Positions 1 to 9,388 are shown, counted from the first letter of the stretch. The stretch: DNA of 64,000 nt from an uncultured Tateyamaria sp. (GCF_947504105.1 NZ_CANNGP010000003.1:124001-188000), one strand, 5' to 3'. The notes: a model not told the origin generated them from the sequence alone. Translations and numbers: made by a program.

Positions 1-624
1 CTTCATGAAGTACTGACCGGTGTCGCGGGTGAAGCCGGTGCACATGAAGACGTTCATGACGTCATGCACATGCGGCTCGGCCTCGACCAGCGACATCCCG
101 GTGTGATCGGCCAGCGCGCGGGTCAGGTTCGAATGGCAGCAGTGATGGTAGTGACCGCCCTGTAAGAGGTTGCCTGTATAGGGGTCACACCGCGTACCGA
201 TCACGTCATGCACACCACCCCCAAATTCATCGAAACCGTACCAATCAAGCGTGTCGTGAATGATGGTCGCCATGGGGCGCAGGGTGGGAAAGCTGGTCCA
301 AAGCCGGTCGCCGGTGTCCACATGGGTGCCGTGCAAGGCCCGCGTCTTGCCGGAGTAGAACCGCTCGGACAGATCGTTTGCGTTCCACAGGTTCAAGTCG
401 CCCACCTGCGGCCCTTCGACAGAGGAGATGCGAAAGATGTAACCCGCGGGCACGTGGAAAGTCGCGGCCTCACGCGGGGCGGCGACGGCCTCGGACAGTT
501 TGGTCATGCCATCTCGGGCACGGGCATAGCGCGCCATATCCGGTTGCGGCAGTGTTTCGGGCGGGTAGCAGATCACCGGCGGGATGGCGCGGTGGGCGTC
601 GGCATAATCGGGGGCATCGGTCAT
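1..624 (-). CDS. DUF1989 / urea carboxylase-associated family protein (3' end outside window)
   Basis: An open frame of 208 codons runs from an ATG at 622-624 to the window edge without a stop, so the C-terminus is missing. The protein has the pattern of the DUF1989 family: the segment VPAGYIFRISSVEGPQVGDL is followed by LNLWNANDLSERF, then a Cys/His-rich stretch GGHYHHCCHSNL and later VFMCTGF. Members often sit near urea carboxylase or amino acid catabolism genes and probably bind a metal, but the reaction is not firmly known. It is preceded on the same strand by the BNR-repeat gene, 37 nt away, and may be cotranscribed with it. The family call is confident, the function is not. Confidence 0.8.
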   Translation of the reverse strand, partial: MTDAPDYADAHRAIPPVICYPPETLPQPDMARYARARDGMTKLSEAVAAPREAATFHVPAGYIFRISSVEGPQVGDLNLWNANDLSERFYSGKTRALHGTHVDTGDRLWTSFPTLRPMATIIHDTLDWYGFDEFGGGVHDVIGTRCDPYTGNLLQGGHYHHCCHSNLTRALADHTGMSLVEAEPHVHDVMNVFMCTGFTRDTGQYFMK

Positions 625-661
625 GCGCGTAGCCTAACTGCCAGCACGTTGGATGCAAGTG

Positions 662-1807
662 TCAGATACGGTCCATCACCTCAACCGAGAGGATTGTGGG
701 CAGATGCCGGGCGACTTCATCCCATGTCTCGCCTTCGTCCCTTGATGCAAAAATCGAGCCGGAGTTTGTTCCAAAGTACACCCCCGCTTGCGGCTGCTGA
801 TCGGTCGCCATGGCCTGCCGTAACACGGTGAAAAAGCAGGTGTCTTGCGGCAATCCGTTTCGCTGGTCTGTCCAAGTGTCGCCGCCATTTTCTGACCGCC
901 AGACAGCGGCGCTGGCATCCGGCGGATAGCGCCCGTCATTGTCACCGTTGAGCGGCAGGGTCCAGATCATCTGTGGCTTGTGAGGATGTACGGCGATGGG
1001 AAACCCGAAGGTCGAGGGCAGCCCTTCGGTGATATCCTCCCAACTGCGGCCGTCATCGGACGACCGCCAGACCCCATGGTGGTTTTGCTGATAGAGCACA
1101 TCGGTGCTGGCGCGGACGAAATTATGAACGCAATGCCCTGTTTCGCCATCGCGGGGCGCGGTCGGGTCCGCATGGTGGCCGCAGATTTCCGCATTGGAGA
1201 GCCGGTTGCGCCGGTCCCATGTGATGCCACCATCCTCGGTCGCAAAAACGCCTGCCGCAGAGATCCCCACCCACATCTTGGCGTCTTCCTTGAGGTCGCG
1301 GACAATCGTGTGCAAGACCAGCCCCGCGCCACCGGGGTTCCAGCTGTCACGCGTGTCATGATCGCTGAGCGCATCGTTGCGGGTCCAGTTCTGGCCGCCA
1401 TCAGTGCTTTCATAAAGGCGGCCCGGATTGCCACCTGCCATAAGCCGCCCGTTGGCCAGTGACAGTGACCAGATCGCGGTGACATCCCCGTCAAAACTGG
1501 TGTCGTGCGCCGTCCAACCAAAGAAGGCAGCCTCCTCCGGATTGTCCTCAGCCCAGGTGTCCATCTCTCCTTTCGAGAGTTTGGACAGCTGCCATGTCGC
1601 GCCGCCATCGTCAGACCGCCATATCCCGGCACCGCTGAAAGCATTACCGCCGCCGGCCCAGATATTGCCTGTCTTGGGATCGCCAATCACATGGTTGATG
1701 GCCCAACCGTCACAATGCGGCCCCGTCAGTTTCCAGGTGTCGCGCGTGGCACTGCGCAAAAGAAACGCACCCTTGGTCGTGCCGATGAGAATGGTGATAT
1801 CCGACAT
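662..1807 (-). CDS. BNR/sortilin-type beta-propeller (exo-alpha-sialidase-like) protein
   Basis: A 381-aa protein with repeated Asp-box (BNR) motifs of the type S-x-D-G-G-x-T-W: SDDGGATW, STDGGQNW, EDGGITW, SSDDGRSW, SENGGDTW and SRDEGETW. These are spread over the whole length and predict a six- or seven-bladed propeller. There is no signal peptide (it begins MSDITILIGTTKGAF), so it is probably cytoplasmic. It resembles the 'WD40/YVTN/BNR-like repeat' proteins of Roseobacters more than true sialidases, and no substrate can be assigned. I chose the ATG at 1805-1807; a GTG two codons upstream is also possible. It lies 93 nt downstream of the ZIP gene. Confidence 0.8.
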   Translation of the reverse strand: MSDITILIGTTKGAFLLRSATRDTWKLTGPHCDGWAINHVIGDPKTGNIWAGGGNAFSGAGIWRSDDGGATWQLSKLSKGEMDTWAEDNPEEAAFFGWTAHDTSFDGDVTAIWSLSLANGRLMAGGNPGRLYESTDGGQNWTRNDALSDHDTRDSWNPGGAGLVLHTIVRDLKEDAKMWVGISAAGVFATEDGGITWDRRNRLSNAEICGHHADPTAPRDGETGHCVHNFVRASTDVLYQQNHHGVWRSSDDGRSWEDITEGLPSTFGFPIAVHPHKPQMIWTLPLNGDNDGRYPPDASAAVWRSENGGDTWTDQRNGLPQDTCFFTVLRQAMATDQQPQAGVYFGTNSGSIFASRDEGETWDEVARHLPTILSVEVMDRI

Positions 1808-1900
1808 GTCCACCCCCGTTTGATCACGCGCAGAGTATCACAAATCGGCTTTCAGCGGCAGCCGGGCGTATCCGGAGGCAAGATACGTTGGCTCAAAGGG

Positions 1901-2599
1901 CTAGATCAGCAGGTCGCCGGCCAATCCAAGGCCGAAGCCGCACACAGCGCCAAGTGTCGGCAGATGCGCATTCTTCAATGGCACCTGCGGTGCGATGTCC
2001 TGGAACATCAGGAAAAGTATGCCACCCGAGGCCAGCATCATGACCGCGCCGATCACACCCTCTTGCGTGGGTGGCAGGGACACCCCAACCCAAGCCGCCA
2101 GCGGACCGAGTGGGACCATCAATACAAAGAGCCACAGCGGTGCGGGGCCATCCTCTGACAATTCGCGCATGGCATTGAAGCCTTCGGGCAGGTTTTGCAG
2201 GGCAATAAGGCCCGCCACAAGGAGCGCAGTGCCAAGATCGCCTGAGATAAGGGTGCCAAGCGCCATCGCCTCGGGCAGGTAATCCATCATCATGGCGAGA
2301 AACTGCGCGAATTTGCCCCCTGCCCGCGAAAGTGCCCGGTCAATCACGGCGAAAGCGACACCACCTGCAAAGAACCAGCCAAGGGCAGCGCCAGCCCCAA
2401 GCCGTTCCGTGCCTTCGGGCACCAGTACCAGAGCGACGGCAGCCAAGAGCGCACCAGCCCCGAACGCGATCACGCCGTGGCGTGCTTCGGTCTTGAGCCA
2501 GTTGGGCCAGGCGGCATTGAATGTCGCAATCCAAGCGCCCAGCGGGATCGACCCGCCCGCAAGTGTTGCCAGCAGAAGGGCCGCCCAGACGTCGCTCAT
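1901..2599 (-). CDS. ZIP-family divalent metal transporter
   Basis: A 232-aa hydrophobic protein with seven to eight membrane segments. Two regions fit the ZIP family: GVIAFGAGALLAAVALVLVP near residue 45 (TM2) and LIALQNLPEGFNAMRE near residue 135 (TM4). In classical ZIPs the TM4 motif is HNxPEG; here the His is Gln, and the usual TM5 His-x-x-Pro-Glu motif is replaced by a segment around MVPLGPLAAW. The metal site is therefore atypical, and zinc or iron specificity cannot be read from it. It starts only 7 nt after the sdhB stop, so it is probably the last gene of the sdh transcript. Confidence 0.82.
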   Translation of the reverse strand: MSDVWAALLLATLAGGSIPLGAWIATFNAAWPNWLKTEARHGVIAFGAGALLAAVALVLVPEGTERLGAGAALGWFFAGGVAFAVIDRALSRAGGKFAQFLAMMMDYLPEAMALGTLISGDLGTALLVAGLIALQNLPEGFNAMRELSEDGPAPLWLFVLMVPLGPLAAWVGVSLPPTQEGVIGAVMMLASGGILFLMFQDIAPQVPLKNAHLPTLGAVCGFGLGLAGDLLI

Positions 2600-2606
2600 G
2601 CCTGCA

Positions 2607-3386
2607 TCAGACGGTACGTTCGACCATCATCTGCTTGATGTTGGCAATCGCCTCTGCAGGGTTCAGGCTCTTTGGGCACGTCTTGGCGCAGTTCATGATC
2701 GTGTGGCAGCGGTAAAGCTTGAACGGATCCTCAAGATCGTCGAGCCGTTCGCCCGTTGCCTCGTCCCGGCTGTCGATGATCCAGCGGTAAGCGTGCAGGA
2801 GCGCTGCTGGCCCAAGGTAGCGGTCGCCATTCCACCAATAGCTGGGGCACGCAGCGGAGCAGGACGCGCACATCACACATTCATAGAGGCCATCGAGTTT
2901 CTTGCGGTCTTCGATCGACTGCTTCCACTCTTTCGCCGGGCGGTTGGTCTTGGTTTCCAGCCAGGGCATGATCGACGCATGCTGCGCATAGAAATGCGTG
3001 AGGTCGGGGATCAGGTCCTTGACCACGGGCATGTGCGGCAGCGGGTAGATTTTGACGTCGCCCTTCACCTCGTCCATGCCGTAGATGCAGGCGAGCGTGT
3101 TGATGCCGTCGATGTTCATCGCACAGGACCCGCAAATCCCCTCGCGGCAGGAGCGGCGGAAGGTCAGGGTAGGGTCAATCTCGTTCTTGATCTTGATCAG
3201 CGCGTCCAGGATCATCGGGCCACAGGTGTCCATGTCGACGAAATAGGTGTCGACCTGCGGGTTCTTCCCGTCATCGGGGTTCCAGCGGTAGATGCTGAAC
3301 TTACGCACGTTCGTGGCCCCTTCGGGTTTGGGCCAAGTTTTGCCTGTCGTCATGCGAGAGTTCTTGGGAAGCGTCAGTTGGACCAT
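2607..3386 (-). CDS. sdhB: Succinate dehydrogenase iron-sulfur subunit
   Basis: Subunit B of respiratory complex II, which relays electrons from FAD in SdhA to quinone through three Fe-S clusters. The 259-aa protein shows all cysteine groups: CREGICGSC with a later C for the [2Fe-2S] cluster, [12 protein letters not shown], and [12 protein letters not shown] for the [4Fe-4S] and [3Fe-4S] clusters. A good ribosome site (GAGGAG) lies about 8 nt before the ATG. Full length. In this genome it is separated from sdhA by about 3.7 kb holding five other reading frames in the same orientation, so its expression may depend on read-through or on a promoter in the 84-nt gap upstream (3387-3470). Confidence 0.97.
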   Translation of the reverse strand: MVQLTLPKNSRMTTGKTWPKPEGATNVRKFSIYRWNPDDGKNPQVDTYFVDMDTCGPMILDALIKIKNEIDPTLTFRRSCREGICGSCAMNIDGINTLACIYGMDEVKGDVKIYPLPHMPVVKDLIPDLTHFYAQHASIMPWLETKTNRPAKEWKQSIEDRKKLDGLYECVMCASCSAACPSYWWNGDRYLGPAALLHAYRWIIDSRDEATGERLDDLEDPFKLYRCHTIMNCAKTCPKSLNPAEAIANIKQMMVERTV

Positions 3387-3470
3387 TAGCTTATCTCCTC
3401 TGGTATTGAACTGTGCACGCGCACCCTAGGTACGGCAGGTATCGCAACACTTTGATTGATGTTATGTGGC

Positions 3471-4139
3471 TCATTCGGCTTCCACGTGGCGTTGGAACAA
3501 CCGAAAAAACGCAAACGATGTTTGATCTACATCCGCGTCTTCAGTCATGGGATACGGTTGTTCGTATGTTTTTACGAGCGTGAACTCGGGCGCGTGTTTG
3601 GCCATCCAAGCGCCATATGCCCTGTGGCGAACATGCACTGATGCGGGCTGTTCGTCGTGATCTGATGCGTAGATCAAGACAAAACGATCCGCGAGTGTCG
3701 TCAGATCGCGCATGTAGCGGTCAAACACATCGTCCTCGACGAGGTGGTAAATCACATCCAGAGACATGGTCATGTCGAACGACCGTGGCTGGATCAAAAA
3801 AGCGTCGGCCTGGGAGAAATGCCAACCTGACCGGTCCGAGAACCTCTCGTTTGCACGCTCAACAACGAGCGGAGAAACATCAACCCCGGTATAATTCTCG
3901 ATCTCGAACAGCGACGTCTGATTTCCGTCACCCGACCCAAGCTCACATACAGACCCAATGACTTGATCCTTGACCAGATCGTTTATCACACCGGCCTTGT
4001 AATCTGCCAATCGACCGTAAGAACCAGAGCCCGATGTCCGCCCACTTTCATAGCGTTCGGACCAGTATTGCGCGCTTTGGAAGGGGGCTGGCTCAACATC
4101 CCTTTTTTTTGTCCGACGCCATGGTAGGGTTAGTTTCAT
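3471..4139 (-). CDS. SAM-dependent class I methyltransferase
   Basis: About 223 aa from an internal ATG (MKLTLPWRRTKKRD). Motif I is clear: VCELGSGDGNQTSLFE, followed by the acidic residue in NYTGVDVSPL and the motif IV region FDMTMSLDVIYHLVEDD. This is a class I SAM methyltransferase of the type found in surface polysaccharide clusters; the substrate is unknown. In the sequence as given the frame stays open upstream and merges with the lipoprotein gene into one 371-codon ORF. Frame analysis instead suggests two genes that overlapped as ATGA and were fused by one extra base at 4166 (see the lipoprotein entry). The 84-nt gap after it leads to sdhB. Confidence 0.8.
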   Translation of the reverse strand: MKLTLPWRRTKKRDVEPAPFQSAQYWSERYESGRTSGSGSYGRLADYKAGVINDLVKDQVIGSVCELGSGDGNQTSLFEIENYTGVDVSPLVVERANERFSDRSGWHFSQADAFLIQPRSFDMTMSLDVIYHLVEDDVFDRYMRDLTTLADRFVLIYASDHDEQPASVHVRHRAYGAWMAKHAPEFTLVKTYEQPYPMTEDADVDQTSFAFFRLFQRHVEAE

Positions 4140-4472
4140 ATCAGTTGCTCCAGGGCAGTGGCACCACGCTTGAACCACGCAGCTTTGTGTCTCTGGCCGC
4201 TCGAGCACGGAACGTACCAGCGCGACGGTTGTTTCTGAAACGCCGATCACGGCGTCCTTGGCAAATTCACCGATCTCGCGGGCCGAGGCGTTGTCAATTA
4301 TGCAATCGGTAAAGGGCGTGACAGCCTGTTTCGGCACTGCAGGAAACCGGGTGACCAAGGTTTCCGCGACAGCCGCCTTGGCACTACGGCGGGCTACGTC
4401 ATCCACGGCTTGGGTGGTTTCCTCGCAGGCGGTAAGTGTCAGAAGGGCAACAATGGCTGTGGCGCGGATCAT
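4136..4472 (-). CDS. Small lipoprotein with a probable 1-nt frameshift near its 3' end
   Basis: Begins MIRATAIVALLTLTACEETT: signal peptide with a lipobox ending in Cys15, then about 95 residues with a conserved look (FTDCIIDNASAREI, LERPETQSCVVQ). As written the frame continues through QAWCHCPGATD into the methyltransferase. Removing one base (the T at minus-strand position 4166) gives the ending CVVQAGATALEQLI followed by TGA, and that stop overlaps the methyltransferase ATG as ATGA. That is the normal coupling style here, so a one-base insertion (mutation, sequencing error or programmed shift) best explains the fusion. From memory, similar small lipoproteins occur between sdhA and sdhB in related genomes. 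The start overlaps the preceding sulfotransferase-like gene by 4 nt. Confidence 0.65.
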
Positions 4473-5296
4473 GGTAAGGTCACCTCGGCTTTTGCTGTGC
4501 GCAGTAGATCGGACAGACGCAGCGCATCTTCGGGAAACACCTCGGCCAGTCGCGCGACGAAATGGGGGTCGCGCGCTGTGGTCCACAGGATCAACTGGTA
4601 TTCCAGATCGTCCGCCATCTGGCTGGCGCGTTTGTCGGTGTCGAGAGTTTCAGGTACCGCAGATTTGCCCTGAAAGGACGAGCCACCGCCGTATCGTTGC
4701 ATCTGCCCCTTGCCCAGATCGCGGCCGGGCAGGTCGAGGCGCGCCGCGATCTCGGTGCGGTAGCTGTCCTCTGCGTTCCAGCGGTCGTAGAGCAGCGGCA
4801 CGGTATCTTCGTCCTGAACCCGTTCAAGCATCGTGCCGTAGGTGGCGACGGCATTCATCATCACTCGCATCCGCTCCACCGGTCCGTAGCCGGGATTGCC
4901 TTGGATCTTGCGCAAAAGCGACGCGGCCCAATGCAAGAAACTGCGGTAGATGATCACGCAGGTCTCGGGCGCAGCATAAAGCGGTTTGCGATCGACCGGA
5001 GGCATCCTGTCCTCGTAGGACACAAGCGTTACGGGTGCGTCACCGACTGCTGCGATCTTAGAACTCCAGTCCGCCAGATCCAGTTCCTCGCCTCCGCTAT
5101 AGGCGGTGATCCCGCGCGACGTGGCCACGGGGTCGCGCCCCGGCTTGCAGTTGTTCAGAAACAGGCCGCCGCCGGCCGTGTTCCGCATGATCCAGTCGAT
5201 CAGCGCGTGGTTGCCCGAGCGGCGCATGCCATAGACACGCAAGATGCGTCTCGGAGTAAATGACGCGTGGAGACCGCGTACGGCTTGGTCAATCAT
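4469..5296 (-). CDS. Sulfotransferase-like P-loop protein
   Basis: A 275-aa soluble protein. Near the N-terminus, ILRVYGMRRSGNHALIDW matches the 5'-phosphosulfate-binding loop of PAPS-dependent sulfotransferases (R-S-G-N-H/T). CVIIYRSFLHWAASLLRKIQ near residue 120 resembles the 3'-phosphate-binding region (RxxxxxxxS). The acceptor is probably a surface glycan or lipid, given the adjacent pyruvyl transferase and glycosyltransferase-like genes, but this is inference. It is preceded by a 141-nt gap with no recognisable feature and its stop overlaps the lipoprotein start (ATGA). A general P-loop kinase-like protein is the alternative. Confidence 0.65.
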   Translation of the reverse strand: MIDQAVRGLHASFTPRRILRVYGMRRSGNHALIDWIMRNTAGGGLFLNNCKPGRDPVATSRGITAYSGGEELDLADWSSKIAAVGDAPVTLVSYEDRMPPVDRKPLYAAPETCVIIYRSFLHWAASLLRKIQGNPGYGPVERMRVMMNAVATYGTMLERVQDEDTVPLLYDRWNAEDSYRTEIAARLDLPGRDLGKGQMQRYGGGSSFQGKSAVPETLDTDKRASQMADDLEYQLILWTTARDPHFVARLAEVFPEDALRLSDLLRTAKAEVTLP

Positions 5297-5437
5297 TACC
5301 CACCCTTCGGTCCGGGTGTTGAGCTAAGTTCGAAGCCAACTGGCGCATCTTGTCCGCCGAAACAGAATGCTCAGGGAGCAGACCGCATTGCGAGTGACGC
5401 CCAGCATTTGCCCCAAACCCTATCAAACACAACGCAT

Positions 5438-6265
5438 TCATCCGTACAAAGCCTCCAGATGCTGCGTGATCTCCTCTTCTGAACCATGCTGGAAATAGTA
5501 GTACGTTGCATCGAATGGCACCGGGCGAGAGCGGCCAACGCCCATAGGCAAATCATCAAAAAAGAAACGTCTTGCTATCCGCACTACCCGGGCGCGCGTC
5601 TTTCTGCGCGTCAACAAACCCATATTAGCGCAAAGGACAAAGGGGCGCCACGACGCAAAGACAAACTTCCATTCCGGCGAAATCTCGCTGTCGCGGGCCT
5701 TGATGTCGCTAAGGTTTTTTAGAAAGCTGCCCAAGCGCGCGCGGCCGATCAGGAAAAAGGACTGCTGCAAGGGCTGCGGCGTTCCCTCTCCGTCACCGAA
5801 CATCAATCCAGTTCTCATGTCTTCAAGACAACGGTCAATTATGCGTTCACCTTTAAGCAGGCAATCCTGTTCCACATATACAAAGTAGTCGGCCTCGGTG
5901 GCTAAAGCGTATTGACCGGACATCAAAACCGAACGCAGCCATCCACTCCATTGACCGATATGGTCAGTTGCATGGCGCGCGTTGAAAGGCAGTTCGATCC
6001 ATGTTGTCTGTGCACGCAACTCAGAATCCGGCTTGATGGGTGAAGCAGAGTCCACGACAGCAATCGACGATGGCGAAGTGTAATTTTTTATGTTGTTCAA
6101 CCAAATCTGGAAGAACTCGACTTCGCGCTGCTTGTTTGTGCCCAATTTTCCACGCTTCGGATTCACACGTGAATCCGGTTCTTGCGAGCACCACCATCCA
6201 CTGCCGATCACGTACGTTTGATCATTTCGCGACGAACCTGTAGTTTTTTCGTCAAGACGGCTCAT
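5438..6265 (-). CDS. Glycosyltransferase-like protein of unknown specificity
   Basis: About 275 aa. It carries YALATEADYFVYVEQDCLLK near the middle, a segment that looks like the acidic metal/sugar-nucleotide site (E-Q-D in place of D-x-D) of GT-A fold glycosyltransferases. This is followed by GLMFGDGEGTPQPLQQSFFL and a C-terminal GVGRSRPVPFDATYYYFQHG. I do not recognise a precise family. The start is uncertain: an ATG at 6283 is also in frame, but 6265 has a better upstream GAGAAAG. It overlaps the 3' end of the pyruvyl transferase gene, so the pair is translationally linked. Base composition is more AT-rich than the flanking sdh genes, which suggests transfer. Confidence 0.5.
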   Translation of the reverse strand: MSRLDEKTTGSSRNDQTYVIGSGWWCSQEPDSRVNPKRGKLGTNKQREVEFFQIWLNNIKNYTSPSSIAVVDSASPIKPDSELRAQTTWIELPFNARHATDHIGQWSGWLRSVLMSGQYALATEADYFVYVEQDCLLKGERIIDRCLEDMRTGLMFGDGEGTPQPLQQSFFLIGRARLGSFLKNLSDIKARDSEISPEWKFVFASWRPFVLCANMGLLTRRKTRARVVRIARRFFFDDLPMGVGRSRPVPFDATYYYFQHGSEEEITQHLEALYG

Positions 6266-7109
6266 GCGTTTCGACTTTCTCATACAGGGAACTCGGTGGT
6301 TCGCTGTGAAAATGAACGTTATCGTAGAACGGCTGAAGAGATGCTTCGAACATCGACTTTATCTTGTCGTTCGATCCTGGGTACAGGTGCACTTCGCGCC
6401 CCAACAATGCACCAGCAATACCAATGTGCAGCCTGTTTGTATGTATAACTCTGCAGGCTCCGATATGATCAAGAAACGGACCGATGTCGGTTTCGTGCGT
6501 CCCCTGGGTGCTCAGATCCACATTTCCAGGTGGGAGAGTTACCCCGCTGCGTTCCGCGTCGTCGCGGAAAAACATACCCAAATCCTGTGTTGCTTTGCGC
6601 GGGCTAGGTTGGAGGTAAAACGCCATATCATGACAAAACCTCGCGTCCGGCGCACCCTTCATGCTTTCAGCCGAGTCCCGCCTCCAAAACGTTGTCCGGC
6701 GAGCGTCCAGATTTGGCATGAACGGCAAGGACGACGGCATTACCAACACATGCTTGAACTGCTTGGCCGCCAGAGCAAATTCACTCGGGCGATTGTATAC
6801 GTCCCGAAAAGCTCCACACCCGGTAATGATAGCATTACGCCCTTTTATCAGCCGCCTTAGCCCAGTTTTCCAGGACTCTTTCTTCTGCAGGCGGCGAACG
6901 GGAATCCTCTCAACCTGAACACCGATATCCGCCAGAAACTCAGCTTGGCCGGCATGGATCAACCCGTCGCCCCAATTGCCTGAGTTGACGATTTCAACCA
7001 GCGCGGAACCGTTTGCGAGCGCGCGGACGTTGTCCGCGAGTTCGTTGAAACAGGAATGGCTTCGCAATGACATTACTTTATCCCAGACAGGCATGTGATA
7101 CTGTGCCAT
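6252..7109 (-). CDS. Polysaccharide pyruvyl transferase family protein
   Basis: A 285-aa protein with the family's N-terminal signature ALVEIVNSGNWGDGLIHAGQ (the G-N-x-G-D loop), a middle ITGCGAFRDVYN glycine-rich segment, and a C-terminal CRVIHTNRLHIGIAGALLGR that matches the 'T.R.H..I...L.G' nucleotide-sugar or acceptor motif. Family members add pyruvate ketals to exopolysaccharide or cell-wall glycans. It starts 39 nt after the sdhA stop on the same strand, so it is probably transcribed from the sdh promoter. Internal Met codons at residues 6 and 13 are alternative starts. Codon use looks less GC-rich than sdhA. Confidence 0.8.
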   Translation of the reverse strand: MAQYHMPVWDKVMSLRSHSCFNELADNVRALANGSALVEIVNSGNWGDGLIHAGQAEFLADIGVQVERIPVRRLQKKESWKTGLRRLIKGRNAIITGCGAFRDVYNRPSEFALAAKQFKHVLVMPSSLPFMPNLDARRTTFWRRDSAESMKGAPDARFCHDMAFYLQPSPRKATQDLGMFFRDDAERSGVTLPPGNVDLSTQGTHETDIGPFLDHIGACRVIHTNRLHIGIAGALLGREVHLYPGSNDKIKSMFEASLQPFYDNVHFHSEPPSSLYEKVETHEPS

Positions 7110-7148
7110 AAGGCGTAGGCACCTTTACGCACAGCATCAGCACTTACA

Positions 7149-8954
7149 TCAATACACTCTTGCCTTGGGCGCGATTTTCTTGAGGTCAATGCCGCCATCG
7201 TTGTGGCTGGTCAGCGGTTGCAGGTGCACACCACGGAACCCAAGGCTCGCCTGATTGCCTTCAAACCAGATCAAAGAGTGCTTGCGCCAGTTCTCGTCAT
7301 CGCGGTCGGGGTAATCCTCGTGCGCGTGGGCGCCCCGGCTTTCCTTGCGCGCCGCTGCCGCCGTGATGGTGGCCACAGCGTTCGGCATGAGGTTGGTCAG
7401 CTCAAGCGTTTCCATCAGGTCGGAGTTCCAGACCAGCGACGTATCGGTGACTTTCAGGTCCTCGAGCTTGCCTGCCACGCCCTTCATCTTCTCTTCGCCT
7501 TCCGCCAGCGTTTTATCTGTGCGGAACACCGCCGCATCGGCCTGCATGGTGCGCTGCATTTCGAGGCGTAGCTCGGCCGTGGGCACGTGGCCCTTGGCAT
7601 ACCTCAGACCGTCGAAGCGGCTGAACGCAGCCTCAATCGCGCGTTTGCTGGGCGTGGGCACGGCTGCATCGGCGTCGACCACGTCTTTGGCCCGGATCGC
7701 CGCCGCACGGCCAAACACCACAAGGTCGATCAAGGAGTTGGAGCCCAGACGGTTCGCACCATGGACCGAAGCACAGCCCGCTTCGCCCACGGCCATCAGA
7801 CCGGGTGAGACGTTGTCGGGATTGTCCTTGGTTGGTGCCAGCACCTCACCCCAGTAATTCGTGGGGATGCCACCCATGTTGTAGTGCACCGTCGGCAGGA
7901 CCGGGATCGGTTCCTTGGTCAGGTCGACGCCTGCAAAGATGCGCGCGCTTTCCGAGATACCCGGCAGGCGTTCGGCCAGTGTTTCCGGCGGCAAGTGGTT
8001 GAGGTGCAGGTGAATGTGATCACCGTCCGCGCCCACGCCGCGCCCTTCGCGGATTTCCATGGTCATGCAGCGTGATACCACGTCACGCGATGCGAGGTCC
8101 TTGTAGGTCGGTGCGTAGCGTTCCATGAACCGCTCGCCTTCCGAGTTGGTGAGGTATCCGCCCTCGCCCCGTGCGCCTTCGGTGATCAGGCAGCCCGAGC
8201 CGTAGATGCCGGTGGGGTGGAATTGTACGAACTCCATATCCTGCAGCGGAAGACCGGCGCGGGCCGTCATGCCACCGCCATCGCCGGTGCAGGTGTGGGC
8301 CGAAGTGGCAGAGAAATAAGCACGGCCATAACCGCCAGTTGCCAGCACAACCATCTTGGCGGCAAACAGGTGCATGGTGCCGTCGTCGAGCTTCCAGCAC
8401 AGGACGCCCTGGCACACGCCGTCTTCGGACATGATCAGGTCGATGGCGAAATATTCGATGTAGAATTCCGCGTTGTTCTTCAACGACTGGCCGTAGAGCG
8501 TGTGCAGGATCGCGTGACCGGTCCGGTCGGCAGCGGCGCATGTACGCTGCACAGGGGGGCCTTCGCCAAACTCGGTGGTGTGGCCGCCGAAGGGACGCTG
8601 GTAAATCTTGCCCTCTTCCGTGCGCGAGAACGGCACGCCGTAATGTTCGAGTTCATAGACAGCCTTGGGCGCTTCGCGGGCGAGGTATTCCATCGCGTCC
8701 GTGTCACCCAGCCAGTCCGAGCCCTTGACTGTGTCATACATGTGCCACTGCCAGTTGTCGGGGCCCATGTTGGACAAGGACGCCGCGATGCCGCCCTGTG
8801 CCGCAACAGTGTGTGAGCGTGTGGGGAACACCTTGGTCACGCAAGCGGTGCGCAAGCCTTGCTCGGCCATGCCCAATGTCGCGCGCAGTCCAGCGCCACC
8901 GGCACCAACGACCACGACGTCATATTCATGCGTCTCGTAATCATATGCAGCCAT
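7149..8954 (-). CDS. sdhA: Succinate dehydrogenase flavoprotein subunit
   Basis: The 601-aa catalytic subunit of complex II, which oxidises succinate to fumarate with covalently bound FAD. Visible motifs: N-terminal Rossmann [20 protein letters not shown], the FAD-linking His in [10 protein letters not shown], the dicarboxylate-binding region [20 protein letters not shown], and [14 protein letters not shown] near residue 400. The C-terminus [10 protein letters not shown] is complete. It follows sdhD after a 49-nt gap. In most relatives sdhB follows closely; here a block of surface-glycan-type genes intervenes. Confidence 0.98.
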   Translation of the reverse strand: MAAYDYETHEYDVVVVGAGGAGLRATLGMAEQGLRTACVTKVFPTRSHTVAAQGGIAASLSNMGPDNWQWHMYDTVKGSDWLGDTDAMEYLAREAPKAVYELEHYGVPFSRTEEGKIYQRPFGGHTTEFGEGPPVQRTCAAADRTGHAILHTLYGQSLKNNAEFYIEYFAIDLIMSEDGVCQGVLCWKLDDGTMHLFAAKMVVLATGGYGRAYFSATSAHTCTGDGGGMTARAGLPLQDMEFVQFHPTGIYGSGCLITEGARGEGGYLTNSEGERFMERYAPTYKDLASRDVVSRCMTMEIREGRGVGADGDHIHLHLNHLPPETLAERLPGISESARIFAGVDLTKEPIPVLPTVHYNMGGIPTNYWGEVLAPTKDNPDNVSPGLMAVGEAGCASVHGANRLGSNSLIDLVVFGRAAAIRAKDVVDADAAVPTPSKRAIEAAFSRFDGLRYAKGHVPTAELRLEMQRTMQADAAVFRTDKTLAEGEEKMKGVAGKLEDLKVTDTSLVWNSDLMETLELTNLMPNAVATITAAAARKESRGAHAHEDYPDRDDENWRKHSLIWFEGNQASLGFRGVHLQPLTSHNDGGIDLKKIAPKARVY

Positions 8955-9003
8955 TTCGGCCTCCTCGTTTCACAGCGACGCTGGCGAAGCGCGCTTGGTT
9001 ATT

Positions 9004-9375
9004 TCAAAGCGCGATGCGCGCGATCGCAAACAGGCCTGCCGCGATCATAGTGTAGGCAAATGCGGTGGTAGCGATTAACGTCAACTTACCAGCTGTTCCA
9101 TGAACGTAATCCTCGATCGCCGCATGCGCTTCACGCATCAGGTGCAGCACGATCACGATCAGGCATAGCCCCATCAGAATGGCCGGGATCGGACGGCTGA
9201 AGAACGCCACCACTTCGGCGTGGTTGCCACCAAGGGCCGACGCGAACAGGATGACAAGGATCGGCACAAGCGGAAGAAGCAGGATCGAACTGACCATCAT
9301 CTGCCAATGATGGTGTGTACCTTCACGTCCGGACCCAAGGCCCATGGCGCGTTTGCGGTCTGTCAAAAAGCGCAT
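9004..9375 (-). CDS. sdhD: Succinate dehydrogenase membrane anchor subunit D
   Basis: A 123-aa integral membrane protein with three hydrophobic segments (around SILLLPLVPILVILFASAL, AILMGLCLIVIVLHLM and LIATTAFAYTMIAAGLFAIA). The segment REAHAAIEDYVHG matches the SdhD quinone/heme region, where the Asp-Tyr pair of EDYVH contacts ubiquinone. With SdhC it anchors SdhAB and binds heme b. It follows sdhC by 13 nt. Confidence 0.93.
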   Translation of the reverse strand: MRFLTDRKRAMGLGSGREGTHHHWQMMVSSILLLPLVPILVILFASALGGNHAEVVAFFSRPIPAILMGLCLIVIVLHLMREAHAAIEDYVHGTAGKLTLIATTAFAYTMIAAGLFAIARIAL

Positions 9376-9388
9376 ATCGAACCCTCCC

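Noticed and set aside
2292-3389. 365-codon plus-strand ORF
   Set aside because: Antisense to the ZIP transporter and sdhB; no family resemblance. It is a by-product of high-GC codon bias.
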